Source: Catenulispora acidiphila DSM 44928
Lineage (GTDB): Bacteria > Actinomycetota > Actinomycetes > Streptomycetales > Catenulisporaceae
Length of the DNA stretch: 64,000 nucleotides
Direction: 5' to 3'
Assembly (NCBI RefSeq): GCF_000024025.1
Contig: NC_013131.1
Coordinates: forward strand, 8,102,229-8,166,228
Under the pieces are notes generated by a model. That model was not told the origin of the DNA, searched no databases, and was given only the letters and a program-made list of their open reading frames with translations. A program made the position numbers and the translations under genes. Below are positions 13,601-20,539 of this stretch, in pieces (position 1 is the stretch's first letter; the number at the start of each line of letters is the position of its first letter).

Positions 13601-15551
13601 CGCCGGGGCGGATGCCCCAGGATTCCAGCAGCTTGGCCAGCGCGTATTCGACGGCGAACAAGGCGGGCTGGAGGATCGCCGTCGCCTGGCCTTCGGCGCT
13701 TTCCTCGATGGCGCCGCGGCCGAGCAGGCGGCTCAGGTCGCCGCTGATGGTGGTGTCGCGCGGACGCAGCATCTCGGTCAGCGGGTCGCGGCCGAGCTTG
13801 TCCTGGAGGACTGCGCGGCATTCGTCCAGGACGTCACGGAAGACCGGCTCGGTGCGGTACAGGTCCTCGGCCAGGCCCGGGTACTGCTCGCCGGTGCCGG
13901 CGATCAGGAAGGCGATCTCGCGGTCGGAGCGGCCGTCGGCGCGTGTCAGGACATTGTTTTCCTGCAGAGCTGCGGCCAGAGCGGCGGTTGTCGCACCGAC
14001 CGCGATGCGGCGATGTTCAAAGACTTTGCGGCCAGTCTGGAGGGTGTTCGCGACGTCTGTGAGGGTGTCAGCGGTATCAGCGGTGTTGGCGGTGTCGGCG
14101 AGGTGCGCGGCGAGCTTCGCGGTCATGGCGTCGGCGGCTTCGGCCGAGCGCGCGGACCAGATGAGGACTTCGGGGCGGGGCTCGGGCGCGTTCGCCTCGT
14201 CTGCCTTGACCGGTGTCGGCAGCGGCGCTTCCTGGAGCACGACGTGCGCGTTGGTGCCGCCGATGCCGAAGGCGCTGACGCCGACCCGGCGGACCGTTTC
14301 GGGCGTGCGCGGCCAGGGCGTCAGCTCGGTGACCACCTCCAGCTCGGCACCGCCGGCGCCGAGCTGCGGGTTGGGGTCGGTGAAGTTGCGGGTCGGCGGG
14401 ATCTCGCCGCGGTACAGGACCAGCGCGCCCTTGATCAGGTTGGTCACGCCGGCGGCGCGGTCCAGGTGGCCCAGGTTGGACTTCACCGAGCCGATGCGGA
14501 GCGAGGCGCCGTCGAAGACCTGTTGGAGGGCGGCGAGTTCGGCGGCGTCGCCGAGGGCGGTGCCGGTGCCGTGCGCCTCGACGTAGCCGACGTCGGCGGG
14601 CTCCAGGCCGGCGGCGGCGAGCGCCTCGGCGATCACCGCGGCTTGGCCCTGCACGCCGGGCGCGGTGAACCCGACCTTGCGGCCGCCGTCGTTGTTGACC
14701 GCCCAGCCGCGGATCACGGCGTAGACGCGGTCGCCGTCGGCGAGGGCGTCCTCCAGGCGGCGCAGCGCGACCACGCCGACGCCGTTGCCGATCGGGCTGC
14801 CCAGGCCCGCGGCGTCGAACGCGCGGCACTCGCCGTCCGGCGGGTTGATGCCGCCGGGCTGGTAGAGGTAGCCGACGCGGTGCGGGACCGCCAGCGCGAC
14901 GCCGCCGGCCAGCATCAGGTCGGCCTCGAAGTTGGCCAGCGCGGTGGCGGCGGCGCAGACCGCGACCAGCGAGGTGGAGCAGTAGCTCTGCACGGTGTAG
15001 CTGGGCCCGGTCAGGCCCAGGGAGTGCGCGGCGCGGGTGGTCAGCGAGTCGCGGTCGTTGGCCAGGCCGACGGCCATCTCGCCGAGCGACTGCCCGACGC
15101 CGGAGGGCTCGAGGTTGTTGGTCAGGTAGGAGCTCCAGGCGCTGCCGGCGATGACGCCGATCAGTCCGTCGAAGCGCGCCGGGTCGCAGGCCGCGTCCTC
15201 CAGCGCCTCCCAACAGTGCTCGAGGAAGAGGCGGTGCTGCGGGTCGAGGATCTGCGCCTCTTTCGGGTTCACCCCGAAGAAACCGGCGTCGAACTGCTCG
15301 ATACCGTCCACGACCGGCGCGGCCTTGACGTAGGCGGGATCGGCGAGGACATCCTCGGCGACGCCGGCGGCGCGCAGCTCGGCGTCGCTGAAGCGGGTCA
15401 GACCCGAGGCGCCGGCGCGGATACCGGTCCACAGCGCGCCGACGTCGGCGGCTCCGGGGAACCGCCCCGCCATGCCGACGATCGCGATGTCGGTGCCGGA
15501 GGGGCTGTCAGTCTGGTCGGACTCGGAAGTCTCACTGAGACGGTCGTTCAC
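1608..15551 (-). CDS. PKS5: type I polyketide synthase, modules 5-7, (KS-AT-KR-ACP)x3
   Basis: A 4647-residue, three-module protein that should perform the last three visible extensions, each leaving a beta-hydroxyl because no DH or ER lies between AT and KR. Approximate positions: KS 20-440 (Cys about 190), AT 545-918 (Ser 654), KR 1145-1300, ACP (LGGNSLL) 1443; KS 1514 (Cys 1680), AT 2037-2413, KR 2685, ACP 2979; KS 3060 (Cys 3225), AT 3587-3962, KR 4245, ACP 4573. All three KS carry CSTSL instead of CSSSL. All ATs have GYSLGEY and HAFH, the latter associated with malonyl-type substrates; a hydroxymalonyl-ACP donor cannot be excluded. The KRs have Rossmann and YxxxN motifs but no LDD motif, and the third KR differs from the first two. 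The N-terminus lacks the coiled-coil docking helix seen in PKS2-4, and there is no terminal thioesterase. Start is GTG with GAGGGG upstream, 11 bp after the PKS4 stop. Confidence 0.95.
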   Translation of the reverse strand: MNDRLSETSESDQTDSPSGTDIAIVGMAGRFPGAADVGALWTGIRAGASGLTRFSDAELRAAGVAEDVLADPAYVKAAPVVDGIEQFDAGFFGVNPKEAQILDPQHRLFLEHCWEALEDAACDPARFDGLIGVIAGSAWSSYLTNNLEPSGVGQSLGEMAVGLANDRDSLTTRAAHSLGLTGPSYTVQSYCSTSLVAVCAAATALANFEADLMLAGGVALAVPHRVGYLYQPGGINPPDGECRAFDAAGLGSPIGNGVGVVALRRLEDALADGDRVYAVIRGWAVNNDGGRKVGFTAPGVQGQAAVIAEALAAAGLEPADVGYVEAHGTGTALGDAAELAALQQVFDGASLRIGSVKSNLGHLDRAAGVTNLIKGALVLYRGEIPPTRNFTDPNPQLGAGGAELEVVTELTPWPRTPETVRRVGVSAFGIGGTNAHVVLQEAPLPTPVKADEANAPEPRPEVLIWSARSAEAADAMTAKLAAHLADTANTADTADTLTDVANTLQTGRKVFEHRRIAVGATTAALAAALQENNVLTRADGRSDREIAFLIAGTGEQYPGLAEDLYRTEPVFRDVLDECRAVLQDKLGRDPLTEMLRPRDTTISGDLSRLLGRGAIEESAEGQATAILQPALFAVEYALAKLLESWGIRPGVIVGYSLGEYVAATLSGVLSLSDALALVAHRAQLIDAQPHGAMAAVPLAAADVAARIARAGIAELDVAAVNGPELTVVAGTAEAVAALTALLEPDAIPVRVLTTTHAFHSSMLAGLKDELTAWVAANITTQAPQTPYLSNVTGTAVTTEQVADPGYWAEHMCAPVQFDAMLAELLNAGDAVLLEIGPGPSLGTMARGHRACAPDRWPLIVPTLPGRADPRSGATVLAEALGRLWLTGVPVDWSGYRDGRTAARVSLPTYQFQRQRYWIDAPAGGRAAAKPASTAPLTGPVADAEHVQLLSPRWTAAELTGTATTPDRYVVLGTSGLADGIATALRADGADVAVVGDSFGTDHAGSSTTVIDLRALTTTAEPDVLVPQLAAALDAWGSTNGTTRYFVATTGGHAVADGELPTVAQAGLAAMPAVANQEYLNLDCRAVDLDPQASPEESARALATEARGDSEEILVAYRDGRRHIREYVSGLPGGEPVPVRSGGTYLITGGLGDVGLLVAGHLATAGAARLVLASRGGIPTGSGDRRSDGVRRLTDRGVEVLTPQLDVTDAAAVRALFAELGKVDGVIHAAATTSPDTFRALRDLDADTVATHFGAKVNGALVLRDVLSELSAEQSPDFCLLFSSTSSILGGITFGSYAAANAALTAVAELGDTSELGDTSSTRWLAAAWDTWSITLERLQSGFGAGMAAHSMSNDQAFAALDALLAKPRAATAVVAGGLGDRLPRASALLDAAIGTGERFPRPELAQPYTAPLTATERALTELWSDVLGIEPVGTRDAFFDLGGNSLLALQMLALVKKRFGVSVPAVQLFEAPTVQTLAAILEGEGGQSTQSTTAPIVAQRPIVRAGTEDDRLIAVVGMAGRFPGAPNVEAFWRNVREGVESISFFSEEELLASGVSAEEFADPAYVRARPVLDEVSGFDAAFFGMNPRMATLTDPQQRLFLEVCWEALEQSGYVVPELRGRVGVYGGANISSYLMRMPEQMTSGDFSVYEVIMGNDKDALTTTVSYLLDLYGPSVAVQTFCSTSLVATHLAIQSLRSGESDMAIAGGVSVRVPDKIGHEYMPGGMESPDGHVRTFDAEARGSMFGDGAAAVVLKRLSDAVRDGDHIWSVIRGSAMNNDGALKVGFTAPSVIGQSRVIVDAMADAGVTGEDISYIEAHGTATELGDPIEVTALTRAFGETGAKQYCPIGSVKTNVGHLDRAAGVTGLIKTSLALKDQVIPPSLHYTAPNPRIDFANSPFYVNTELTPWRTRDGRPALAGLNSLGMGGTNVHLVVQQAPVRALADPADAASSRRYQVVPLSARTPAAVEASASQLADFLADAPQTRLIDLAYTMQVGRKRFDHRRALVADGLATVQTKLREGDLLGRVDAVTGRPVAFLFSGVGEQYPGLVRELYQREPVFRARLDECLDQLRTLIPDADLKDLLTGARGGGSDLAALLGRGDGSHDERAALLERTEVVQPALFAVEYALARTLMTWGVQPKLMLGYSLGEYVAACLSGVLSLSDALKLVAHRAELISTIEAGAMTAVSATPADLAPYKLAERGLDIAALNGPQVTVVAGPLEAMEAFVAELREAEIPHRALSTTHAFHSRMLEPIQDRLTAWVAANVTLNAPQIPYLSNVSGNRVSAEDATDPAYWARHMCRTVRFGDAIAALLADPELAILEIGPGQSLGTMIRGAKCPPDRWPLILATLPAADDKRPDDQAFTEALARLWLVGADPDWVTYQGRNIQNPDTQPDPLLPGRIPLPTYPFQRQRYWTEIPGTATTVTAPKRTALPGPAAAAGAAAGAAAAKPQAKPEPEEVLVEVLRPRWSAAPIAAGAGALGKVVLVADTGGVAEALSEVLTASGAEVVTVSGGTALTREEHAAIVAREAAEDRTTVVDLRLLDRPAGDAADLDGRDVVQPLARLLDAWGSDGTGSARMLVATRGGQPVGGDVPRPAQHAAAVLQVVANLEYLNLECGTVDVGADADAPTVAAALAAEIGRPSDVDDVLVGYRDGERHVRDYVPADAAPAEPVHRIRSGGSYLITGGLGDLGMILAEHFAASGAGRLILTSRTGSPAGGSRLDRLEALRASGVEILTPAVDVTDADAMRAVLADALADGRRLDGIVHAAAVTHPDTFRALRAVDDEAVGLHFGAKVGGALVLDTLLAELDETQAPEFCLLFSSTSSILGGIAFACYAGGNAALAAIGQRNHARFAAGQSPTRWISTSWDTWSVTIDSHHVGAVMVKHSMTREQALAAFDATLAGPGPSLVVAAGGLTDRLPRAMTLTDVIGGGEKFPRPDLPQPYSAPSTDTERSLADLWSHLLGVEPVGVKDAFFDLGGNSLLALQMLALVKKRFGVAIPAVTLFEAPTVQGLAAILDNQGATDKEAAGRIAAQRAERPAAVGGIGSASRVASDDDRRIAVIGMAGRFPGATDVETFWTNVRGGVETISFFTDEELLASGVTPEELADPAYVRARPVLPDVRGFDASFFGMSPRMAALTDPQQRLFLEVCWEALEQAGYAAPEGRSRVGVYGGSNISTYLMRHPEILADPEFSVYEVLMGNDKDALTTTVSYLLDLYGPSIAVQTFCSTSLVATHMAVQALRNGECEIALAGGSSVHVPEKVGHRFEAGGMASPDGHVRTFDAGARGSMFGDGAAVVALKRLSDALRDGDHIWSVIRGTAVNNDGALKVGFTAPSVVGQSSVVIEAMADAGVTGEDISYIEAHGTATELGDPIEVAALTRAFGDTDAKQYCPIGSVKTNVGHLDRAAGVTGLIKTSLALTDQMIPASLHYETPNPNIDFEDSPFYVNTELAPWQTRDGRPPIAGINSLGMGGTNVHVVVERAPERVPAEPSDPNAVRRFHVVPMSARNSGAVEAAGERLGAHLLGNPDLRLRDVAYTMQAGRKLFEHRRAVVADGIEQLAAALTGPDKSAVLGRLDTTTSRPVAFLFSGVGEQYPGMVRELYRREPVFRTLLDECLEHLRVLIPDADLKDLLTGTRGGGTDLAALLGRSGGSQDERASALERTEVVQPALFAVEYALARTLMTWGVQPKLMLGYSLGEYVAACLSGVLSLSDALALVAQRAKLIGAQPGGGMAAVSLSPKGLEKYGLAARGLDIAAVNGPEVTVVAGPDEALAALGAELLEAEIPFRALQTTHAFHSRMLEPVREALTAWVKTNVTLNAPRVPYISNTTGTRVTTEQVTDPGYWARHMCQPVQFATAISTLLADPDLAVVEIGPGQSLGALVRAAGCPPERWSTIVSTLPAAGDGRADDAVLTDCLARLWLVGADLDWPTLYDRQPGARPEDPATVPNRVPLPTYAFQRQEHWIDTPMRPALYTGGIAGGGSGSGETTLETVADLPKLPEEQWLHLPVWRQTAAPAAVDLPESWLVFSRDGVADRVVERLRGSGAAVTVVRPGAAYAEGDYAIRPGNLDDTRQLLRDLRVAGGVPSRVVHLWALGSSDPVVDGLHTLVALARAAGEVGVDDWALDVVTAGAQQVLPGDATDPLAATLTGPALVVPVEYPSVTARLIDLDAQPTPKTVAALTAELARPAADRIVALRHGRRWVCGFETMPEEALPSAAPALAAGSASAPVVADQASGILRESGVYLITGGLGGIALGMAERLAAECHAKLVLFGRTGLPPREQWSAIVSGDQSTDEPTRERVRKVQALLDLGADVEIVVGDLGRPEDVRRAVTTALDRFGALHGVLHAAGLPGMGLMQFKEPGELDTVLAPKVAGTLALAEALHFGEPEEIPLDFLVLFSSITSATGGGPGQVDYCSANAFLDAFAAQQSAAGRPVVSVDWGEWLWNAWSAGLDGYAEGLRSFLEENRTRIGIGFDEGWRCLLRALASGEPRVVVSTQDFGSLVRLSAEFTLDAVAATAALDGGALHPRPELMTPFQEPEGATEETIARMWRESLRLDGVGALDNFFELGGNSLLGVTIVTALRKEFGLDDLPPHTLYEAPTVAALAEVVDKARSGAPIPMQDADAGVRAQLRRSGVRTAAARRRSS
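4447..4572 (-). repeat. Near-identical AT-domain segment, copy in module 7
   Basis: This 126-bp stretch around the GYSLGEY active site of the module 7 AT matches 9097-9222 in the module 6 AT at 125 of 126 positions by direct reading (G at 4494, A at the matching base). The flanking bases diverge at once on both sides. That fits recent recombination or gene conversion between modules. Confidence 0.85.
9097..9222 (-). repeat. Near-identical AT-domain segment, copy in module 6
   Basis: Partner of 4447-4572. Same strand and domain position, one mismatch in 126 bp. Confidence 0.85.
11597..11632 (-). repeat. 18-bp perfect tandem duplication in the module 5 KR
   Basis: AGGTATCGCCGAGCTCTG occurs twice back to back on the plus strand. 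In the coding frame it doubles ELGDTS, just after the catalytic Tyr-Asn helix of the module 5 KR. The reading frame is kept. Confidence 0.9.
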
Positions 15552-15562
15552 GGTCAGTCCCC

Positions 15563-18500
15563 TCAGTCATTTCCCATACGGGCCCGGCGGCGGCGATGCC
15601 CCCGGGCCGAAGACGTGGCGATCAGCTCCCGCGCGGCGGCCTTGCCCCCGGCGGGATCCAGCGCGGCGGAGAACGCCGCGACGGTGGGGTGCTCGAACAG
15701 CAGGGCCGGCGCGATCGCCAGACCCAGCTCCTTCTCGACGGCCAGCACCATGGCCATCCCGACCAGCGAGTTCCCCCCGAGGTCGAAGAACGGGTCGTGC
15801 ACCCCCACGCGCTCGATGCCGAGATAGGCCTGCCAGATCTCGGCCACGGCCCGCTCACGTTCACTGCGCGGCGCGACGTACTCGGTACGCAGCTGCGGAC
15901 GCGGAAAGCGCTCGGTCGCCGGGGCGACAGCGCTGGCGTCCACGAGGGAATCGAGGTCGACCATCGCAGCCCACTCCCGGCGCGAGTCCTCCAGGCGCTG
16001 CCGGACGGCGATGACACTGCCGATTCCGGCGTCGCTGAGGAGGATGCGGTCCAGGAGGGCGCAGCCGGCGTCGTCGCTGAAGCCGTAGCGGCGACGGTAG
16101 GCGGCGGCGCGGTCGGCCAGGCCGCTGGCGGGAGCGGCGGACTGCCAGGCGTCATGGAGCCAGGGACCCCAGGCTACGGAGACGATTCTGGTGGTCGGGG
16201 CGTCGGCCGCGAGAGCGGCGGCGTAGGCGTCCAGGACGGTGTTGGCCGCGCAGTAATCGCCCTCACCGATGCCGCCGAAGACGGTGACCGCGGAGGAGTA
16301 CAGGACGAGGAGTTCGGGCCGCTCAGCTTCGGGCGTGGCCGGACCGACGAGTTCGGCCAGCGGTCCCATCGCGAGGATCTTGGGCGCGAGGACGCTTTCG
16401 GCATCGGCGACCGCGCGCCGCTGAGCCATGCCGCCGGCCGGGAGTCCCGCGGCGTGGATGACACCGGTGAGCGCGCCGAAGTGACGACGGGTCTCGGTCA
16501 GGGCGGCGCGCAGGGCGTCGGGCACGCCAGCGTCGGCGGCGAGGAGGAGAACCTCGGCACCGACGGCTTCGAGGGCTGCGATACCGGGAGCGGTGCGGTC
16601 GGGGCGGCTACGACCGACGAGGGCAAGCCTGCGGACTCCGGCGCGGACGAGGTGGTGCGCGAGGGTGAGGCCGAGGCCTCGGGTGCCGCCGGTGATGAGG
16701 TAGGTGCCTTCGGGGCGCCAGGGAGTGGCAGCCCTATGCAGGGTGTCCGCAGCACCAGCCGCGGGGGCGGTCGCGGCTGAGGTTTTCGCAGAACCAGCCA
16801 CAGTCTCGGTGGCGGTCGCGCCCGAAGTTCGAGCAGAACCAGCCGGGGAGACGGTCACCGCTGAGGCTCCAGCAGAACCAGCCGCGGTCTCGGTGGCGGT
16901 CGCGCCCGAGATTCCAGCAGAACCAGCCGGGGAGGCGGTCGCAGCTGAGGTTCCCGCAGAGCCAGCCGGGGTCGCGAGCGCGGTCGCGCCCGAGGTTCGA
17001 GCAGAACCAGCCGCCGTGGCGCTCTCGCTGATCGGCAGCTCGGCCCAATCCTGGGTCCAGCGGCGGCCTCGGCGGCGGGCGGCGAGGGTGGGTTCGGGAT
17101 CTGGCGTCAAGAGTTCGGCGACCAGATCTACCGGACCATGAGCGTCGTCCAGGTCGATGCCGTGCCAGGTCAGGGTTTTGATTTCGTGGTGGACCACCCG
17201 CCCGAGGCCGTGGACGGCTGCCTGGTGGGGGGCGGTTGCGTCGCCGCCGTGGACGTCCAGCGCGTTGCGGCTGACTGTCAGCAGGTGGATCGGGCGGGGC
17301 GTGGGCAGTGCGCCGAGTGCTTGCACTGTCAGTAGGAGGCTGTCGAAGCCGAGCTTGATCGAGTGGCGGAGTGCGGCGTCGTCGGCGGCTGTTGTGCGGG
17401 TGCTCCAGGCGTGGACTACGTGCAGGGGTCCGTCGGCGGGGAGGCCGGTGAAGGCTTCGCGGTAGTGCTCGGGGGTCGCGATGTCGATCGTCAGGCGGCG
17501 TCCTTCGCGCTTGAGCTCGGTGCCGGGGATGACCTCGATCACCGGGACGCCCGCCGCCTCGGCGAGGTCGGCGAGTCCTTCGTCGGCGGCGAAGATCACC
17601 AGTGGGCCGTCCAGCGGGAGAGCATTCGGGGCGCTGCCGGTGACGTCGCGGCGCCATGCCGGTACGTATGCCAGGTCCGTGGGGCGGGAAGGCCTCGAGC
17701 GGTCCGTCGCGAGTGCATCAGGGTTCTGTTCCGGCCAGAAAGCCGTGCGTTGGAACGGATACGGCGGCAGGCTGACCGTGCGTCCGCCTTCGGGCCACAC
17801 CACCGGCAGCCCCTGCTCCCACAGCCGGGCACGCGTGCCCGCCATGTCGAGCCGCACGTCCGGCGCGCCAGCGGTGCCCGACCAGGCGGCGGGCAGCGTC
17901 CCGACCACCGCCGCGCCACCGGCGCCGGCGAGGTTCTGGCGGACCAGGCCGCCGAGGGTGGCGCCGGCGCCGAGCTCGATGAAGACGTCAACGCCCTGCT
18001 CCACGCAGTAGCGCACGCTGTCGGCGAAGCGGATCGGGCTGACCAGGTGGTCGCCCCAGTACTCCCCCGACGCCGCCTGCTCGGCGGTCAGCGCGCTGCC
18101 GGTGGTGTTCGACACGATCGTGGTCGTCGGAACCGCGCGCGGCACCGAGTCCAGCAGCGCCGCCAGCTTGTCGCGCACCGGCGCCAGCAGCGAGGAGTGG
18201 AACGCGTGCTCGCTGCGCAGCGGACGGCACGCCACCCCCGCCCCGCGCAGCGCCTCGGCGAGCACGTCGACCTGGTCCTCGGTACCGCTGACGACCGTCA
18301 TCGTCGGTCCGGTCAGCGCCGCGACGTCCACCCGCGCCCCGCTCTCGGCCAGCGCGGAGCGCACGCGCGCCTCGTCGGCGGCGACCGCGAGCATCCGCCC
18401 GGCCCGGGCCGTGGCGATCAGCCGCGCCCGCTCGACCACCACGTGCAGCGCGTCGCCGAGCGTCAGCACGCCGGCCAGGCACGCCGCGACGTACTCGCCG

Positions 18501-20539
18501 AGGCTGTAGCCGACCAGCACGTCCGGCCGCACGCCCCACGCTTCGAGCAGCTTCGCGAGCGCGTATTCGACGGTGAACAGGTAGGGATGGGAGAGCTCGG
18601 CGTGCGCGAGCGGATCCGGCTCAGAGGCGGGAGTGTTCTCGCGCCCGAGCAGAGCAGCCAGATCGCCGGATGCGGCGGTGGATGGCGAGGAGAACATCAG
18701 AGGGCGAAGATCGACGCCGCACCGCTCCTCGGCGATGGTCAGGCACTCGTCGATGGCGGCGGCGTATACGGGCTCTGAGGAATAGAGCTCGCGACCCAAG
18801 CCGGCGTATTGGTCGCCGGTTCCAGGGAGTAGGAAGGCGATCTTGGGGCGCCGCTTCGCCTCGATGCCAGAAGTGAGTGCTGTCAGCTGGCGAATGGCAT
18901 CGGCGCGATCGAGGGCGACCACGCCGGCTCGGTAGTCGAGTCCGGCTCGGCCGTGCTGCAGGGTGTGGGCGATATCGGCCAAGTCCACATCCGGCCGCTC
19001 AGTCAGAACCGTTGCCAGGCCGCCGGCACGCTCCTGCAAAGCAGTCGTGCTCGCGGCCGATATCGGCAACGTGATGAAACCGTTCGTGCGCGCCGGCAGC
19101 GGGTCCGCGGCGAGACCATCAGCCCCCTGACCGTCTCCCTCTTCCGCCTCCCCCGCCGCCGGCGCCGTCTCCACCACCACATGGGCGTTCGTCCCGGACC
19201 AGCCGAACGAACTCACCCCGGCCACCACCCGCCCCGCGGGCAGGTCCGCAGCCGCTGCGAGCGGCCGCACCGTGCCGTCCCCCGGGATGGCGTCCGAGGG
19301 ATCCTCCAGGTTCCGGTTCGCCGGTGCGACGCCGTTCTCCAGCACCAGCACCGTTTTGATCAGTCCGGCGACGCCCGCCGCCGACTGCGTGTGGCCGATG
19401 TTCGTCTTCACCGCGCCGACCAGGAGCGGACGCTCGGCGTCGCGCGAGGTGGCGAACACGTCGTGCAGCGCCGAGAGCTCGATCGCGTCGCCGAGCTTCG
19501 TGCCGGAGCCGTGCGCCTCCACGTACGCGACCTCGTCAGGGGCGACGCCCGCCGCCGCCTGCGCGCGCCGGATCACATCGACCTGCGCGCCGCGGTTCGG
19601 TGCTGTCAGGCCATTGCTACGGCCGTCCTGGTTGACCGCCGAGCCGCGCACGATCGCGCGGATCCGGCGGCCATTCGCCAGCGCCGAGGACAGCCGCTCC
19701 AGCACCACCAGCCCGCCGCCCTCGCCGAGCACGTAGCCGTCGGCGGAGGCGTCGAAGGTCTTGCAGCGTCCGTCGACCGCGAGCATCGAGGTCGCGCAGC
19801 CCTGCACGAAGGTGTCGGGGCGGATCACCAGGTACGCGCCCGCCGCGACCGCCATGTCGCACTCGCCGCGCCGCAGCGCCTCGGCGGCGAGGTGCACGCC
19901 GACCAGCGAGGAGGAGCACGCCGTGTCGATGGTCAGCGTCGGGCCGCGCAGGTCGTACTGGTACGCCAGCCGTCCGGCCGCGACCGACGTCGAGACCCCT
20001 TGCCCGAACAGCGGATCCGCGGCCACCGAAGGACCGGTCCGCTCCATCTCCAGCCGTCCGTACTGCACGGTGTCCATCAGCCCGACCATCACGCCGGTCC
20101 GGCTTCCGGCCAGCGACGCCGGTGTCGTACCGGCGTCCTCCATCCCTTCCCACATCAGCTCCATCAGCAGGCGCTGCTGGGGATCCATCCGGAACGCCTC
20201 CTGCGGCGAGAGCCCGAAGAACCCGGCATCGAACCCTGCGATGTCGTCCAGGAAGGCGCCCTGCTTGGTGTAGACGCCGCCGACCGAACTGCGCTCGGGG
20301 TCGTAGTACTCCTCGATGTCCCAGCGCGCCTTCGGCACGTCCGCGACGGTGTCCCGGCCCTCGCTCAGCAAGGTCCAGAACTCCTCGGGCGTCCGGACGC
20401 CGCCGGGGTACCGGCAGGCCATCCCGATCACGGCGATCGGCTCGTGCCGATCGCCGTCCGCCTCGGCCAGGCGGCGGCGCGCCTCGGCGAGGTCGACGGT
20501 GACGCGCTTGAGATAGGCGCGCAGTCTGTCCTCGGTCAC
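15563..20539 (-). CDS. PKS4: type I polyketide synthase, module 4, KS-AT-KR-ACP
   Basis: Single-module synthase of about 1658 residues. An N-terminal coiled-coil docking helix ([16 protein letters not shown]) is followed by KS from about residue 36 (TACSSSL, Cys about 208), AT (GYSLGEY, Ser about 677; HAFH), KR (TGGTRGLG about 1280; catalytic Ser and YCAAN present, no LDD motif) and ACP (GGNSLVG about 1588). Without a DH the predicted product carries a beta-hydroxyl. The GTG at 20539 is chosen over the in-frame GTG at 20557 because GAAAGG lies 10 bases upstream and because the start then lines up with PKS2 and PKS3. It is a hybrid: docking helix and KS resemble PKS1-3, while the AT, KR and ACP resemble PKS5. 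The Arg-rich C-terminus (about 20 residues) lacks the helical docking tail seen on PKS1-3. Residues about 1176-1259 are a tandem-repeat insertion in the KR. Confidence 0.95.
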   Translation of the reverse strand: MTEDRLRAYLKRVTVDLAEARRRLAEADGDRHEPIAVIGMACRYPGGVRTPEEFWTLLSEGRDTVADVPKARWDIEEYYDPERSSVGGVYTKQGAFLDDIAGFDAGFFGLSPQEAFRMDPQQRLLMELMWEGMEDAGTTPASLAGSRTGVMVGLMDTVQYGRLEMERTGPSVAADPLFGQGVSTSVAAGRLAYQYDLRGPTLTIDTACSSSLVGVHLAAEALRRGECDMAVAAGAYLVIRPDTFVQGCATSMLAVDGRCKTFDASADGYVLGEGGGLVVLERLSSALANGRRIRAIVRGSAVNQDGRSNGLTAPNRGAQVDVIRRAQAAAGVAPDEVAYVEAHGSGTKLGDAIELSALHDVFATSRDAERPLLVGAVKTNIGHTQSAAGVAGLIKTVLVLENGVAPANRNLEDPSDAIPGDGTVRPLAAAADLPAGRVVAGVSSFGWSGTNAHVVVETAPAAGEAEEGDGQGADGLAADPLPARTNGFITLPISAASTTALQERAGGLATVLTERPDVDLADIAHTLQHGRAGLDYRAGVVALDRADAIRQLTALTSGIEAKRRPKIAFLLPGTGDQYAGLGRELYSSEPVYAAAIDECLTIAEERCGVDLRPLMFSSPSTAASGDLAALLGRENTPASEPDPLAHAELSHPYLFTVEYALAKLLEAWGVRPDVLVGYSLGEYVAACLAGVLTLGDALHVVVERARLIATARAGRMLAVAADEARVRSALAESGARVDVAALTGPTMTVVSGTEDQVDVLAEALRGAGVACRPLRSEHAFHSSLLAPVRDKLAALLDSVPRAVPTTTIVSNTTGSALTAEQAASGEYWGDHLVSPIRFADSVRYCVEQGVDVFIELGAGATLGGLVRQNLAGAGGAAVVGTLPAAWSGTAGAPDVRLDMAGTRARLWEQGLPVVWPEGGRTVSLPPYPFQRTAFWPEQNPDALATDRSRPSRPTDLAYVPAWRRDVTGSAPNALPLDGPLVIFAADEGLADLAEAAGVPVIEVIPGTELKREGRRLTIDIATPEHYREAFTGLPADGPLHVVHAWSTRTTAADDAALRHSIKLGFDSLLLTVQALGALPTPRPIHLLTVSRNALDVHGGDATAPHQAAVHGLGRVVHHEIKTLTWHGIDLDDAHGPVDLVAELLTPDPEPTLAARRRGRRWTQDWAELPISESATAAGSARTSGATALATPAGSAGTSAATASPAGSAGISGATATETAAGSAGASAVTVSPAGSARTSGATATETVAGSAKTSAATAPAAGAADTLHRAATPWRPEGTYLITGGTRGLGLTLAHHLVRAGVRRLALVGRSRPDRTAPGIAALEAVGAEVLLLAADAGVPDALRAALTETRRHFGALTGVIHAAGLPAGGMAQRRAVADAESVLAPKILAMGPLAELVGPATPEAERPELLVLYSSAVTVFGGIGEGDYCAANTVLDAYAAALAADAPTTRIVSVAWGPWLHDAWQSAAPASGLADRAAAYRRRYGFSDDAGCALLDRILLSDAGIGSVIAVRQRLEDSRREWAAMVDLDSLVDASAVAPATERFPRPQLRTEYVAPRSERERAVAEIWQAYLGIERVGVHDPFFDLGGNSLVGMAMVLAVEKELGLAIAPALLFEHPTVAAFSAALDPAGGKAAARELIATSSARGHRRRRARMGND
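16761..17012 (-). repeat. Three copies of an 84-bp higher-order tandem repeat inside the PKS4 KR
   Basis: Six units alternate between 39 and 45 bp and end in GCAGA(A/G)CCAGCC on the plus strand: 16761-16799, 16800-16844, 16845-16883, 16884-16928, 16929-16967 and 16968-17012. In protein they read as alternating 15- and 13-residue blocks beginning AGSA, such as AGSARTSGATATETV and AGSAKTSAATAPA. The array is in frame and sits between the structural and catalytic halves of the KR. Confidence 0.92.

Noticed and set aside
16761-17012. CRISPR array
   Set aside because: The repeats are contiguous, in frame inside a KR, alternate 39 and 45 bp and have no unique spacers.
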